Translations under genes and position numbers: made by a program | In this document: in pieces, positions 9,455-18,864 of the stretch | How the letters are laid out: the number at the start of each line of letters is the position of its first letter | Numbering within the stretch: the first letter of the stretch is position 1 | Assembly: GCF_000172415.1 (NCBI RefSeq) | Contig: NZ_ABLD01000004.1 | Location: 248,001-312,000 of the forward strand | DNA from: Paraburkholderia graminis C4D1M | Lineage (GTDB): Bacteria > Pseudomonadota > Gammaproteobacteria > Burkholderiales > Burkholderiaceae | Direction of reading: 5' to 3' | DNA: 64,000 nt | Notes under the pieces: model-generated | What the model saw: only the letters and a program-made list of their open reading frames with translations | What the model was told of the DNA's origin: nothing | The model's database searches: none

Positions 9455-10624
9455 TTGAATCAGGAACGCTTTGATTATCGCACGGGCATTCTGGCGTCGC
9501 CCTCCGAGGTGGACGCCGCCGAATGGAACGCCCTCCTCGCGCAGCAGACGCAACCCACGCCGTTTCTGCGGCATGAGTTCCTGAGCGCGCTGCACGCGAC
9601 CCGTTGCGCAGTCGCGGACACCGGCTGGGCGCCGCAATTCGTCACGCTGACCGACCCGCTCACGGGCAAGCTCGCCGCGGCCGCGCCGGTTTATCTGAAG
9701 GGCCACTCATACGGCGAGTACGTGTTCGACTGGGCCTGGGCCGACGCCTATAAGCGCAACGGCTTGCCCTACTACCCGAAGCTGCTGTGCGCCGTGCCGT
9801 TCACGCCGGTGCAAGGCAACCGCCTGCTCGCCGCCGATTCGCACGCGTTGCGCCACCTTGCTGCGACGTTGATGGCGTTCGCCGAGCAGGCCGACGTGTC
9901 GTCGCTGCATGTGCTCTTTCCGACCGAAACCGAAGCCAACGCGCTCACCGAGATGGGCATGATGCAGCGCGAAGGCGTGCAGTTTCACTGGTTGAACGAC
10001 GGCTATCGCGACTTCGACGATTTTCTTTCGACGCTCGAACAGAAGAAGCGCAAGAACATCCGCGCGGAACGCCGCAAAGTCCACGACGCCGGCATCACGA
10101 TGCGCCGTATTCGCGGCGAAGACATTCAGGACGCGGACTGGCGCTTCTTCAGCAAGTGCTATCGGCAGACTTATCGCGAGCACTTTTCGACGCCGTATCT
10201 GAACCTCGATTTTTTCCGCATGATCGGCGCGTCGATGCCGGAGAATCTGCTGCTCGTGATCGCCGAGTACGAAGGCAAGCCGATCGCGAGTTCGCTCGTC
10301 GTGTATCAGCGCGATGCGAAAACCGGCGGCACGCTGTACGGCCGTTACTGGGGCGCGCTCGAACATGTGCCCTGTCTGCACTTCGAGACCGCGTACTATC
10401 AGCCGCTCGAGTTCTGCATCGAAGAAAAGCTCGGGGCCTTTGAAGGCGGCGCGCAAGGCGAACACAAAATGGCGCGCGGCTTCCTGCCCACAGTGACGCG
10501 CTCGGCGCACTGGCTCGCGCATCCCGCTTTCGCCGATGCGGTCGGCCACTTCCTCGACAACGAAAAGAACAGCATCCACGCTTATGTGGACGAGCTGCGC
10601 GAACACAATCCGTTCAAAGGCTGA
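9455..10624 (+). CDS. FemAB/GNAT-like protein of the peptidogalycan (DUF482) family
   Basis: The protein of about 389 aa resembles the DUF482 family (FemAB-like acyltransferase fold with two GNAT-like halves). Supporting segments are FLRHEFLSALH near the N-terminus, the basic KKRKNIRAERRKV of the central helix, and LYGRYWG, LHFETAYYQ and HKMARGF in the C-terminal half. The substrate is unknown; some relatives transfer amino acids to cell-wall or lipid precursors. No ATG fits: a TTG at 9455 is chosen because conservation appears to begin soon after it, and a GTG at 9413 is an alternative. It is divergent from nadE and ends 7 bp before the next start. Confidence 0.75.
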   Translation: MNQERFDYRTGILASPSEVDAAEWNALLAQQTQPTPFLRHEFLSALHATRCAVADTGWAPQFVTLTDPLTGKLAAAAPVYLKGHSYGEYVFDWAWADAYKRNGLPYYPKLLCAVPFTPVQGNRLLAADSHALRHLAATLMAFAEQADVSSLHVLFPTETEANALTEMGMMQREGVQFHWLNDGYRDFDDFLSTLEQKKRKNIRAERRKVHDAGITMRRIRGEDIQDADWRFFSKCYRQTYREHFSTPYLNLDFFRMIGASMPENLLLVIAEYEGKPIASSLVVYQRDAKTGGTLYGRYWGALEHVPCLHFETAYYQPLEFCIEEKLGAFEGGAQGEHKMARGFLPTVTRSAHWLAHPAFADAVGHFLDNEKNSIHAYVDELREHNPFKG

Positions 10625-10631
10625 CGCGTCC

Positions 10632-10949
10632 GTGGCGTGGTTTCTCTATCTGCTCGAATGTTCGGACGGCAGCGTCTACACCGGCATCGCCACCGACGTC
10701 GACGCGCGTTTCGAAAAGCACGTCAGCGGCGCGGGCGCGCGCTATACACGTTCGCGCAAGCCGGTGCGCGTGCTGGCATCGTTCGAACTGGCGGATCGTT
10801 CGAGCGCGTCGCGCGCCGAGTATTGGGTGAAGCGCTTGACGCCCGCGCAGAAGCGGACGCTGGCGGCGGGTGGGCGGACGCTCGAGTCGGTGATGCCGGA
10901 GCCTGAGCCGGCTCTGGATGATGATGAAGTCGAAGGCGACGCGGCGTGA
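10632..10949 (+). CDS. GIY-YIG nuclease superfamily protein (UPF0213 type)
   Basis: The 105-aa protein is a single GIY-YIG domain: FLYLLECSDG and VYTGIATD form the two short strands, with conserved Arg and His in the following helix and YWVKRLTPAQK later. Members of this stand-alone group (YhbQ-like) have been linked to DNA repair. The GTG at 10632 gives VAWFLYLLE, the family's usual start; it lies 7 bp after the preceding stop, suggesting co-transcription. The acidic tail (about 20 residues) is longer than usual. Confidence 0.85.
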   Translation: MAWFLYLLECSDGSVYTGIATDVDARFEKHVSGAGARYTRSRKPVRVLASFELADRSSASRAEYWVKRLTPAQKRTLAAGGRTLESVMPEPEPALDDDEVEGDAA

Positions 10950-11017
10950 ACGGCGTGCGTTCGCTGAGCAGTTGGCGGTGACTGTGCCACCGTCAGCCAC
11001 GCTTCATTAACGCCCAA

Positions 11018-13132
11018 TCACCCCCGCGCTTCGCGCATCCGCTCCGTCAGCAAGCGCTGCATCAACGCAAGCTCGCCCACTGCATCCGCTTCGAGCGATG
11101 TCAAACGCTCGCGCGCCGGCAGTTCATGCCGTAGCGGCACGATCGCGCGATTCAGCGACGCCTCGATGTCCGCGCTCACCGCCTCCACCCACGCGCGAAG
11201 CTCGGCGTGCACATCGTGAGCTTCACGCCGGTTCGCGCTCAAGCGCAACTGCGTCGCCGTGCCCGCCATCTTGCGCAGCACGCTCAGCACCGTCAGCGTG
11301 ACCGTGTCGACCATCGAGTGCTCCAGCTTTTCGAGGCGAATCCGCGCGATCGCCTCTTCGGCGTTATTGCTGCCGAGGCCCGCCGCCCTGCGCAGGCGCT
11401 CCATATCCTTTTCCGTGCGACGCGGCGATTCGAGCGCGGCAAGCAGATACGCCAGATTGGCGCGCACGGCGTCGCCGAGATACGCGCGGTAATCGGTTTT
11501 CTCGCGCGTCGGCCATAGATAGAACGTGGCGAACAGCGCGAGCACGCAGCCGAGCACATTGTTGCCGAGCCGCGTGAGCGCATACGCGATCTCGCTCGCG
11601 CCGGGCGTCGCGAAGTCGGCCACGAGCACGAACGTCGGCGTGAGGAACAACACGAACAAGCTGTAGCTGACGGGGCGCAAGGCCATCGTCGCCATCACCA
11701 GCGGAAAGACCGCGAGCGAAATGCCGAGCGGCGAATGAATCGCATAGCCGATGCCCGCCGCCAGCACGCCGCCGACAATGCTGCCCGCCGCGCGCTCGAT
11801 GCTGCGCGGCCAGGTCGCGGCAATCGAAGGTTGCAAGATCAGCAGCGTCGCCATGGTCGCCCAATAGCCGAACGGCAAGCCGAGCACGCGGATCACGACA
11901 AAGCCCGCGGTCGTCGTCACGCCGACGCGCGCCGCATGGCGCAAGCCGACCGACTCCAGCGACAGGTTTGCCTTCAGCGTCGACCAGACCCGCGCCAACG
12001 TGATCGCGACACTCCCTAAGAAATGCGGCGGCGCCTGTACCGGCGTGAAGTCGACGAGTTCGAAGTCGGACTTCAGCTTGACCGGCTCCATCAGCGCGGT
12101 TTCAAGACGCCGCGCGAGCCGGCGCAAGCGCAACTGCAATTTCACGAGATGCGTCCAGCGCGCTTCGTTTGCATCGGCGCCGATGTTGCGCAGCGTCTCG
12201 CCCAGCGCCGTGAGAAGACGCGCCGCGCGTCTGATGTGGCGAGCGTGGTGTTCGTCGCCGGGCATTTTTTCGCACGCGCCGGAGACGGCGATCAGATACG
12301 CGAACAACGCCTCGCCTTCCGTCAGCAAGCCGAGCAGCGCGTCGTAGGTCTCGCGCGCGGCGGTTCGCGTCGGCGGCACGCGCGCCAGCGCCTTGCGCGA
12401 GCGCTCGAGCGCCGCGCGCGCATCGGCGCGAAACTGCGCGGCATGCGTCGCCCATTCGCGCGGCGTGCTGCGCTGCTGCAGCAGACGCGCGCTGTCGAAC
12501 GCAATGTCCGCGAGCCGCAGATACACCGTGCGTAACGAAGCGCGGCTTGCGCCAAACGGCTGAATGCGCCACACGGTCAGGCTCAACGCGACCGCGAACA
12601 GGCAGCCGATCAGATAGACGCCGAGAAACGCGAGCCCTTCGCGGACGTCGTGCATCGGCCGGTCGACCATCACGACGCAGGCGGTCGCGGCGAGAATCGT
12701 CACTTGCGAGGTCGCCGCGCCCCAGATGCGGCCGAACGCGCCAAGGCTCGTGAAGACGAGGACTGCGAGCGCGGCAACCACCGTGCCGCTCGCCGACGCG
12801 AAAGCGGTGAGCCCGCCGCATGCGGTGGAGAGCAGCGCGAAGCCCATCATCGATGCAAAGCGGGCGCGGTTTGAACCGGCGGCATCGGCGAGACAGGTCC
12901 AGAACGCGCCGATCGCGGCCCACGCGAAGACCGGATCGTGCAGCAAGTTGCCGAGCGCGAGCATCGCCGTCGATGCGCACGCGGCGCGCAAGCCTTCGGA
13001 GAGACTGGCCTCGCTGGCGGAGAACGACACCATCCACACCGGCCGCTTGCGATAGATCGCCGTGGCGATCGCATACAGCCGATTCGACCAGCGAGGCAAG
13101 GGACGCGGCGTGTTGGACTTGCGGTTCGTCAT
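11018..13132 (-). CDS. FUSC family inner-membrane efflux protein
   Basis: The protein of about 704 aa has two membrane blocks, each of five to six hydrophobic segments (roughly residues 35-190 and 385-530), separated by a long helical cytoplasmic region rich in Arg and Glu. This duplicated layout is that of the FUSC/YccS/AaeB family, which exports fusaric acid, aromatic acids or similar compounds. Key segments are VFAWAAIGAFWTCLADAA and FGYWATMATLLILQPS, with the latter typical of the second FUSC domain. ATG 13132 follows AGGAG by 12 nt; a frame extension to 13219 is less likely. No membrane-fusion partner gene is adjacent. Confidence 0.88.
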   Translation of the reverse strand: MTNRKSNTPRPLPRWSNRLYAIATAIYRKRPVWMVSFSASEASLSEGLRAACASTAMLALGNLLHDPVFAWAAIGAFWTCLADAAGSNRARFASMMGFALLSTACGGLTAFASASGTVVAALAVLVFTSLGAFGRIWGAATSQVTILAATACVVMVDRPMHDVREGLAFLGVYLIGCLFAVALSLTVWRIQPFGASRASLRTVYLRLADIAFDSARLLQQRSTPREWATHAAQFRADARAALERSRKALARVPPTRTAARETYDALLGLLTEGEALFAYLIAVSGACEKMPGDEHHARHIRRAARLLTALGETLRNIGADANEARWTHLVKLQLRLRRLARRLETALMEPVKLKSDFELVDFTPVQAPPHFLGSVAITLARVWSTLKANLSLESVGLRHAARVGVTTTAGFVVIRVLGLPFGYWATMATLLILQPSIAATWPRSIERAAGSIVGGVLAAGIGYAIHSPLGISLAVFPLVMATMALRPVSYSLFVLFLTPTFVLVADFATPGASEIAYALTRLGNNVLGCVLALFATFYLWPTREKTDYRAYLGDAVRANLAYLLAALESPRRTEKDMERLRRAAGLGSNNAEEAIARIRLEKLEHSMVDTVTLTVLSVLRKMAGTATQLRLSANRREAHDVHAELRAWVEAVSADIEASLNRAIVPLRHELPARERLTSLEADAVGELALMQRLLTERMREARG

Positions 13133-13305
13133 CCGGACAGTGGGCTCCTGAGGCGGCGTGTGGCTGGGCAATGGCAGATTGGGCCGCGGTCGGGACAATC
13201 CGACGCGGTCACAAATCATAAGGGTTTATACCTGGATATAAAAATGGCTTCGGTTCATCCGCGCGATGCAGTTGGGCTATACGAGCGTGCCTCGGCTGCA
13301 ATTGC

Positions 13306-13343
13306 AATAAAAAACCGCGCGGCCCGTTCCGGCTCGCGCGGTT
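13306..13343 (-). terminator. Rho-independent terminator of ppa
   Basis: A 9-bp stem (AACCGCGCG at 13312-13320 with CGCGCGGTT at 13334-13342) is followed on the minus strand by TTTTTTATTG. It lies 75 bp after the ppa stop. Confidence 0.85.
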
Positions 13344-13417
13344 TTGTGCACCTGGCTGGCGTCTGGCGTCTTACTTGGCGGGCCGATGATTCGATCTCAT
13401 CGGCGCGCCAGAGCCAT

Positions 13418-13945
13418 TTACTTCTTGTAGTTCGCCACGCCTTCGCTGATTTCCTTGTGCGCGGCTTCCATGTCGGCCCAGCCTTCGACCTTCACCCACT
13501 TGCCCTTCTCCAGCGCCTTGTATTGCTCGAAGAAGTGCTTGATCTGGTCCTTGAGGTAGGCCGGCACGTCGTCGATCGACTTCAGGCTTGCGGTCATCGG
13601 GCAGATCTTGTCGTGCGGCACGGCAATCAGCTTCGCGTCCACGCCCGATTCGTCGGTCATTTGCAGCATGCCGAGCGCGCGGGCGCGAACCACCGAGCCT
13701 GCCAGCAGCGGGAACGGCGTGATCACCAGCACGTCGACCGGGTCGCCGTCGCCCGACAGCGTTTGCGGAATGAAGCCGTAGTTGGCCGGATAGCGCATGC
13801 CGGTGCTGATGAAACGGTCGACGACGAGCAGGCCCAGGTCCTTGTCGGCTTCGTACTTCACCGGGTCGCTTTGCGCCGGGATTTCGATGATGACGTTGAA
13901 ATCTTGCGGAAGGTCTTTCCCTGCGGGGACGTTATTGAAGCTCAT
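13418..13945 (-). CDS. ppa: Inorganic pyrophosphatase
   Basis: The 175-aa family I enzyme hydrolyses pyrophosphate and so drives biosynthetic reactions. The conserved metal-binding core GDGDPVDVLV is present, as are EIPAQSDPVKYE (substrate-binding Glu/Lys) and RYPANYGFIPQTL. The length matches the E. coli enzyme. ATG 13945 is chosen because MSFNNVPAGKDLP is the normal start and AGAGAGCG lies just upstream; the frame extends much further without similarity. Monocistronic, with its own terminator. Confidence 0.96.
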   Translation of the reverse strand: MSFNNVPAGKDLPQDFNVIIEIPAQSDPVKYEADKDLGLLVVDRFISTGMRYPANYGFIPQTLSGDGDPVDVLVITPFPLLAGSVVRARALGMLQMTDESGVDAKLIAVPHDKICPMTASLKSIDDVPAYLKDQIKHFFEQYKALEKGKWVKVEGWADMEAAHKEISEGVANYKK

Positions 13946-14230
13946 GAGCGCTCTCTGGTCAGATGGAATTCGGAGCACGGCATGCGGCGCGTGGCCCGAG
14001 GCGATGCATGATGAAAACTCGCCCCGAACGCGAGCGCTGCGGCCGGACAGTGCGGAATGCGCCATTATAGCCAATCGGCCGATGGCATCCGTCGGCGGAT
14101 CGGCGCGATAATCATCAGGCGTCGCTCGATTGTGCCTCTCGTTTATGAACACCGCGTAACGGCGTTCGTTCAGCGTTCCGTCGAACTTCTGTGGAACGTG
14201 CGCCGGTTGCGGACATGTCAAGGAGTCTGC

Positions 14231-15670
14231 ATGGAAGAAGCCCGACACTTCATCGGCGGCGAGTGGGCCGCTGCTTCAGGCGGCGAGACCATCGCCGTGC
14301 TCGATCCCTCGGACGGCCAGCCGTTCACGCAACTCGCGCGCGGCACAGCGGCGGACATCGACGCCGCCGTTCACGCCGCGCGCCGCGCGTTCGAAGGTGC
14401 ATGGGGCGCGGCGAGCGCGGCCGAACGCGGACGCGTGCTGTACCGGCTGTCGATGCTCGTCGCCGCGCATCAGGAAGAACTGGCGCAGCTCGAAGCACGC
14501 GATACCGGCAAGCCGCTCAAGCAGGCGCGCGCCGATTCGGCTGCGCTCGTGCGCTACTTCGAGTTCTACGCGGGCGCGGCCGACAAGCTGCATGGCGAGA
14601 CGCTGCCCTACCAGGCCGGCTACACGGTAATGACGATCCGCGAGCCGCACGGCGTGACCGGCCACATCGTGCCGTGGAATTATCCGATGCAGATTTTCGG
14701 GCGCAGCGTGGGCGCGGCGCTCGCGGCGGGCAATGCGTGCGTCGTCAAACCCGCCGAAGACGCGTGCCTTTCGGTGCTGCGCGTCGCCGAACTGGCGGCC
14801 GAAGCGGGCCTGCCCGCAGGCGCGCTCAATGTCGTCACCGGTTATGGACACGACGCGGGAGCGGCGCTCGCGCGTCATCCGGGTATCGATCATATTTCGT
14901 TCACCGGCTCGCCCGAAACCGGCAAGCTCGTCACGCAAATGGCCGCCGAGAACCACGTGCCCGTCACGCTCGAGCTGGGCGGCAAGTCCCCGCAAATCGT
15001 TTTCGCCGATGCGGACCTCGACGCCGCGCTGCCCGTGCTCGTTTCGGCGATCGTGCAGAACGCCGGGCAAACCTGTTCGGCGGGCAGCCGCGTGCTGATC
15101 GACCGCGCGATTTACGAGCCGCTGCTCGACCGGCTGAGCGGCGCGTTCAACGCGCTGCGCGTCGGTCCGTCGCATGCGGATCTGGATTGCGGCCCGCTCA
15201 TCAACGCGAAACAGCAGCAACGCGTGTGGGACTTTCTGTCCGACGCGCAGCATGACGGCATCGCGATGGCCGCGCACGGCGAAGTGATTCCCGAGGCGCC
15301 GGAAAGCGGCTTCTATCAGGCGCCCACGTTGTTGCGCGACGTGCCCGCGAGCCACCGCCTTGCCCGCGACGAAGTGTTCGGCCCCGTGCTCGCCGCCATG
15401 TCCTTCAGCGACGAAGACGAAGCGCTCGCGCTCGCCAACGGCACGCAATACGGCCTGGTGGCCGGCATCTGGACACGCGACGGCGCGCGGCAGATGCGTC
15501 TCGCGCGACGTCTGCGCTCGGGCCAGGTGTTCATCAACAACTACGGCGCGGGCGGCGGCGTCGAGTTGCCGTTCGGCGGCGTCAAGCATTCGGGCCACGG
15601 ACGCGAGAAAGGATTCGAGGCGCTGTATGGCTTTACGGTGCTGAAGACGATTGCGATCCGGCACGGCTAG
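14231..15670 (+). CDS. NAD(P)-dependent aldehyde dehydrogenase
   Basis: The 479-aa enzyme of the ALDH superfamily oxidises an aldehyde to its acid. Catalytic residues are visible: Asn150 (IVPWNYPM), Glu248 (TLELGGKSP) and Cys282 (NAGQTCSAGSRV), plus the NAD-loop FTGSPETGK. An AAGGAG site precedes the ATG at 14231. The SDR gene starts 60 bp downstream and an MFS carrier follows, so this looks like a small catabolic set in which the dehydrogenase and SDR act on successive alcohol/aldehyde/keto steps. The substrate cannot be read from sequence; the GFGSP-like subgroup contains gamma-aminobutyraldehyde, betaine-aldehyde and sugar-aldehyde enzymes. Confidence 0.92.
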   Translation: MEEARHFIGGEWAAASGGETIAVLDPSDGQPFTQLARGTAADIDAAVHAARRAFEGAWGAASAAERGRVLYRLSMLVAAHQEELAQLEARDTGKPLKQARADSAALVRYFEFYAGAADKLHGETLPYQAGYTVMTIREPHGVTGHIVPWNYPMQIFGRSVGAALAAGNACVVKPAEDACLSVLRVAELAAEAGLPAGALNVVTGYGHDAGAALARHPGIDHISFTGSPETGKLVTQMAAENHVPVTLELGGKSPQIVFADADLDAALPVLVSAIVQNAGQTCSAGSRVLIDRAIYEPLLDRLSGAFNALRVGPSHADLDCGPLINAKQQQRVWDFLSDAQHDGIAMAAHGEVIPEAPESGFYQAPTLLRDVPASHRLARDEVFGPVLAAMSFSDEDEALALANGTQYGLVAGIWTRDGARQMRLARRLRSGQVFINNYGAGGGVELPFGGVKHSGHGREKGFEALYGFTVLKTIAIRHG

Positions 15671-15730
15671 TTCGTGTCTCTGCATGCCCCGACTTACGCA
15701 TCAACATCTACGACAAACAATGGAGACATC

Positions 15731-16489
15731 ATGCGGTTGACAGGTAAAACGGCCATCGTCACGGGTGGCGGCTCGGGTTTCGGCGAAGGCATCGCGAAGA
15801 CCTACGCACGCGAGGGCGCGAACGTCGTCGTCAACGATCTCAACGGCCCTTCTGCCGAGCGCGTCGCGAGCGAAATTGCGCTGGCGGGCGGCAAGGCGAT
15901 TGCCGTGGCGGGCAACGTCGCGCAACGCGAGGACTGGCAAAAGCTGCGCGAGGCGGCGCTCGAAGACTTCGGCAGCGTGCAGATCGTCGTCAACAATGCG
16001 GGCACCACGCATCGCAACAAGCCGGTGCTCGAAGTGACCGAAGCCGAGTTCGACCGCGTGTACGCGGTGAACGTCAAGAGCATCTACTGGAGCGTGCAGG
16101 AGTTGGTGCCGTACTTCCGCGAGCAAGGCGGCGGCAGCTTCATCAATATCGCGTCGACGGCGGGCGTGCGGCCGCGCCCTGGACTCGTCTGGTACAACGG
16201 CAGCAAGGGCGCGGTGATCATCGCGAGCAAGTCGCTGGCGGTGGAACTCGGGCCGGACCGCATCCGCGTGAATTGCGTGAATCCGGTGATCGGCGAAACG
16301 GCTTTGCTGTCCGAATTCATGGGCGTCGAAGATACGCCTGAGAACCGCAAGCGCTTTCTCGCGGGCATTCCGCTCGGACGCTTTTCGACGCCGCAGGACA
16401 TTGCGAACGCCGCGCTCTATCTGGCTTCGGACGAAGCGGAGTTCATCACCGGCGTGTGTCTGGAAGTGGATGGCGGGCGCTGCGTGTAG
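15731..16489 (+). CDS. Short-chain dehydrogenase/reductase
   Basis: The 252-aa classical SDR has the cofactor loop TGGGSGFG (11-18), NNAG (88-91) and the catalytic Ser142, Tyr155 and Lys159 (YNGSK). VVVNDLNG places an Asp at the end of beta-2, which favours NAD over NADP. A C-terminal GVCLEVDGGRCV completes the fold. GGAGAC lies 5 nt before the ATG. It sits between the aldehyde dehydrogenase and the MFS gene and probably oxidises or reduces an intermediate of the same route. Annotation as a 3-oxoacyl-ACP or glucose dehydrogenase would be a guess. Confidence 0.92.
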   Translation: MRLTGKTAIVTGGGSGFGEGIAKTYAREGANVVVNDLNGPSAERVASEIALAGGKAIAVAGNVAQREDWQKLREAALEDFGSVQIVVNNAGTTHRNKPVLEVTEAEFDRVYAVNVKSIYWSVQELVPYFREQGGGSFINIASTAGVRPRPGLVWYNGSKGAVIIASKSLAVELGPDRIRVNCVNPVIGETALLSEFMGVEDTPENRKRFLAGIPLGRFSTPQDIANAALYLASDEAEFITGVCLEVDGGRCV

Positions 16490-16533
16490 TCGTGGCTCTG
16501 GCGTTGGGTTTGGCGTTGGTGGCGTTGCCCTGA

Positions 16534-16561
16534 GCAAGCGCCGTTCACATACGGCGCTTGC
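16534..16561 (+). repeat. Hairpin between SDR and MFS genes
   Basis: A 10-bp perfect stem GCAAGCGCCG (16534-16543) with CGGCGCTTGC (16552-16561) and an 8-nt loop. The nearest T-run is about 12 nt further (GTTTTCCC), so it is at best a weak terminator. Confidence 0.55.
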
Positions 16562-16666
16562 CGGGCTCAGTGTTTTCCCCCGGTATCTAATTGACGTGCG
16601 AGCCGCGCCGCACGGCTAGAATCGATCGACGCGGCACTTCAATTCCACAAGAAAAGAGGAGACACC

Positions 16667-17986
16667 ATGGCTAGTCCCGCAGATCCGCTCCACCATCCCG
16701 GCGCGGGAGCGCCGCCTTCCACTTTCGAAGAGGCGACCTATCGCAAGGTCAACTGGCGGCTCGCGCCGCTTCTGATGCTCTGCTACGTGGTCGCGTATCT
16801 CGACCGCGTGAACGTTGGCTTCGCGAAGCTGCAAATGACGAGCGACCTCGGCCTGAGCGATGCGGTTTATGGCTTTGGCGCAGGCATTTTCTTTGTCGGC
16901 TACTTTTTCTTCGAGATCCCAAGCAATGTGATTTTGCACAAGGTGGGCGCGCGCGTGTGGATTGCGCGGATCATGGTGTCGTGGGGCGTGATCTCCATGC
17001 TGACCATGTTCGTCACCACGCCGACCATGTTCTACGTGATGCGCTTTCTGCTCGGTATTGCCGAAGCGGGTTTCTTTCCCGGCATCATTCTGTATCTCAC
17101 CTACTGGTATCCGTCGCATCGGCGTGGACGCATGACGACGTGGTTCATGACGGCGATTGCGCTCTCGGGAGTGATCGGCGGGCCGGTGTCGGGCTATATC
17201 CTGAAGACGTTCAATGGCGTGAACGGTTGGCACGGCTGGCAGTGGCTGTTTCTGCTCGAAGGGCTGCCGTCGGTGCTGGTGGGCATTCTGGTTTTCGTCG
17301 CACTCGACGATCGTATTTCGAAGGCCAAGTGGCTGACCGACGAAGAAAAGGAACTGCTGCAGCGCCACGTTTCCGCGGAAGAAGCGACCAAGCACGACAT
17401 GCCGATTCGCCAGGTGCTGACGAGCGGCCGCGTGCTGATGCTTAGCCTCACTTACTTTTCGTTCGTGATGGGTTTGTATGGCGTGAGCTTCTGGCTGCCG
17501 ACGATCATTAAGGCGACCGGCGTGACGGATGCGTTCGCGATCGGCCTGCTCTCCGCGATTCCGTTCGCGGCGGCGGTGGTGGCGATGGTGCTGGTTGCGC
17601 GCAGCGCGGACCGCATGCGCGAGCGTCGCTGGCATATTGCGTTGCCGGCATTTGCGGGGGCGGTTGGACTGGTGCTTTCGGTGGTGTACACGCACAACAC
17701 GGTGCTCGCGATGGCTTCTCTCACGCTTGCGACGATGGGCATTCTCACTACGTTGCCGCTGTTCTGGAGTTTGCCGACGGCGATTCTTGCGGGAACGGGT
17801 GCCGCGGCCGGGATTGCGATGATTAATTCGATTGGCAATCTTGCGGGGTTTTTGAGTCCGTATGCGGTGGGGTGGTTGAAGCAGGCGACTGCGGCTAATG
17901 ATTCGGGGATGTATATGCTCGCGGCGTTTCTGGTTCTTGGGGGACTGCTGGCGATTAGTGTGCCCGCGAGGATGGTTAATCGGTGA
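16667..17986 (+). CDS. MFS transporter, anion:cation symporter (ACS) type
   Basis: The 439-aa protein has twelve predicted membrane segments. N-terminal YRKVNWRLAPLLMLCYVVAYLDRVN (described by its key residues R, N, D, R, N) and the loop YWYPSHRRGRMT are typical of the anion:cation symporter family that carries tartrate, phthalate, glucarate and other organic acids with protons. An AAGAGGAGAC ribosome site precedes the ATG. It probably imports the substrate of the ALDH/SDR pair upstream, although a hairpin separates it from them. Which acid is carried is not determinable here. Confidence 0.9.
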   Translation: MASPADPLHHPGAGAPPSTFEEATYRKVNWRLAPLLMLCYVVAYLDRVNVGFAKLQMTSDLGLSDAVYGFGAGIFFVGYFFFEIPSNVILHKVGARVWIARIMVSWGVISMLTMFVTTPTMFYVMRFLLGIAEAGFFPGIILYLTYWYPSHRRGRMTTWFMTAIALSGVIGGPVSGYILKTFNGVNGWHGWQWLFLLEGLPSVLVGILVFVALDDRISKAKWLTDEEKELLQRHVSAEEATKHDMPIRQVLTSGRVLMLSLTYFSFVMGLYGVSFWLPTIIKATGVTDAFAIGLLSAIPFAAAVVAMVLVARSADRMRERRWHIALPAFAGAVGLVLSVVYTHNTVLAMASLTLATMGILTTLPLFWSLPTAILAGTGAAAGIAMINSIGNLAGFLSPYAVGWLKQATAANDSGMYMLAAFLVLGGLLAISVPARMVNR

Positions 17987-18138
17987 GTGGTTGAGTGATG
18001 GGACAAGCCTCGGCGGTTATGTGCCGCTGGGGCTTTATGCTGTTACAAAACGCGATGTCGTCGAGTTCACGGTATTGCCCCCGACGAACCATAGGTCTCT
18101 GTACGTTTACCTTGGTTTATACGCTTTCGAGGGCGCAC

Positions 18139-18864
18139 ATGAGATACGGCAAAGAGTTTTTCGACCGGCAACTTCGCTTTGCGCGCGTGGTCGCTGCGCT
18201 GGCAGCGATACCGTTGGAGCAAGCACTTCTCGACTATACAAACTTGTACGTGCGCTTCGGGCTGGGCCGAGCGTTCGATCAGGACCACCCGACGTGGCGC
18301 CGATATATACAAGGATTAAGCCAAACCACGCACGCGAGCGACTGGACATATAGCTTTTATCTCGCCCATGCGCAGGCAGGCAGAGAGACGCCGTTGGTGG
18401 CGACATTCGGCTGCTTTTCGTATGCAACACCGGATAGCCAATCCATACGCTTGCACTTTCAGAACACCGATACCGCGACCGTCTCGCCGTTGAGCATTGA
18501 TCGGCTGCCGATGCGGCTTTCCGAACTTCGGGCGCTATTCGATCACGTACGCAGATACGAACCAGAGGCCGAAAGCGTACTCGGGACTTCGTGGCTCTAT
18601 AACCTCCGGGCCTATCAGCGACTCTTTCCGGAAGCGTATATCGCAAGCGCTACGGTTGCGGACAACCGCTTTCGTAACATGTCCTTATGGGGCCAATTTC
18701 TCGACCGCAACGGAGGATTGAAAGTTGGCTTTACTGAGGACTTTTTGCGCAGGCTTTCGAAGACAACGACAGTGAGAGAACTCGCATCCTGCTTTCCGCT
18801 TCAAGCATTGGCTGTCAGCGCGCCGATCACTCAATTTCATACGTTCTACGACAGCGCAATGTGA
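18139..18864 (+). CDS. Conserved-looking protein of unknown function
   Basis: The 241-aa protein is not recognised. It starts MRYGKEFFDRQLRFARVVAAL after a GAGGG site, has no signal peptide or membrane segment, and is rich in aromatic residues and Arg (for example SDWTYSFYLAHAQAG, LHFQNTDTATVSPLS, SWLYNLRAYQRLFP). Composition and codon use are those of a real protein, slightly less GC-biased than the neighbours. The frame stays open upstream to 17995 but those codons lack similarity in character. It ends 19 bp inside the tail of the convergent LysR gene. No function can be assigned. Confidence 0.65.
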   Translation: MRYGKEFFDRQLRFARVVAALAAIPLEQALLDYTNLYVRFGLGRAFDQDHPTWRRYIQGLSQTTHASDWTYSFYLAHAQAGRETPLVATFGCFSYATPDSQSIRLHFQNTDTATVSPLSIDRLPMRLSELRALFDHVRRYEPEAESVLGTSWLYNLRAYQRLFPEAYIASATVADNRFRNMSLWGQFLDRNGGLKVGFTEDFLRRLSKTTTVRELASCFPLQALAVSAPITQFHTFYDSAM

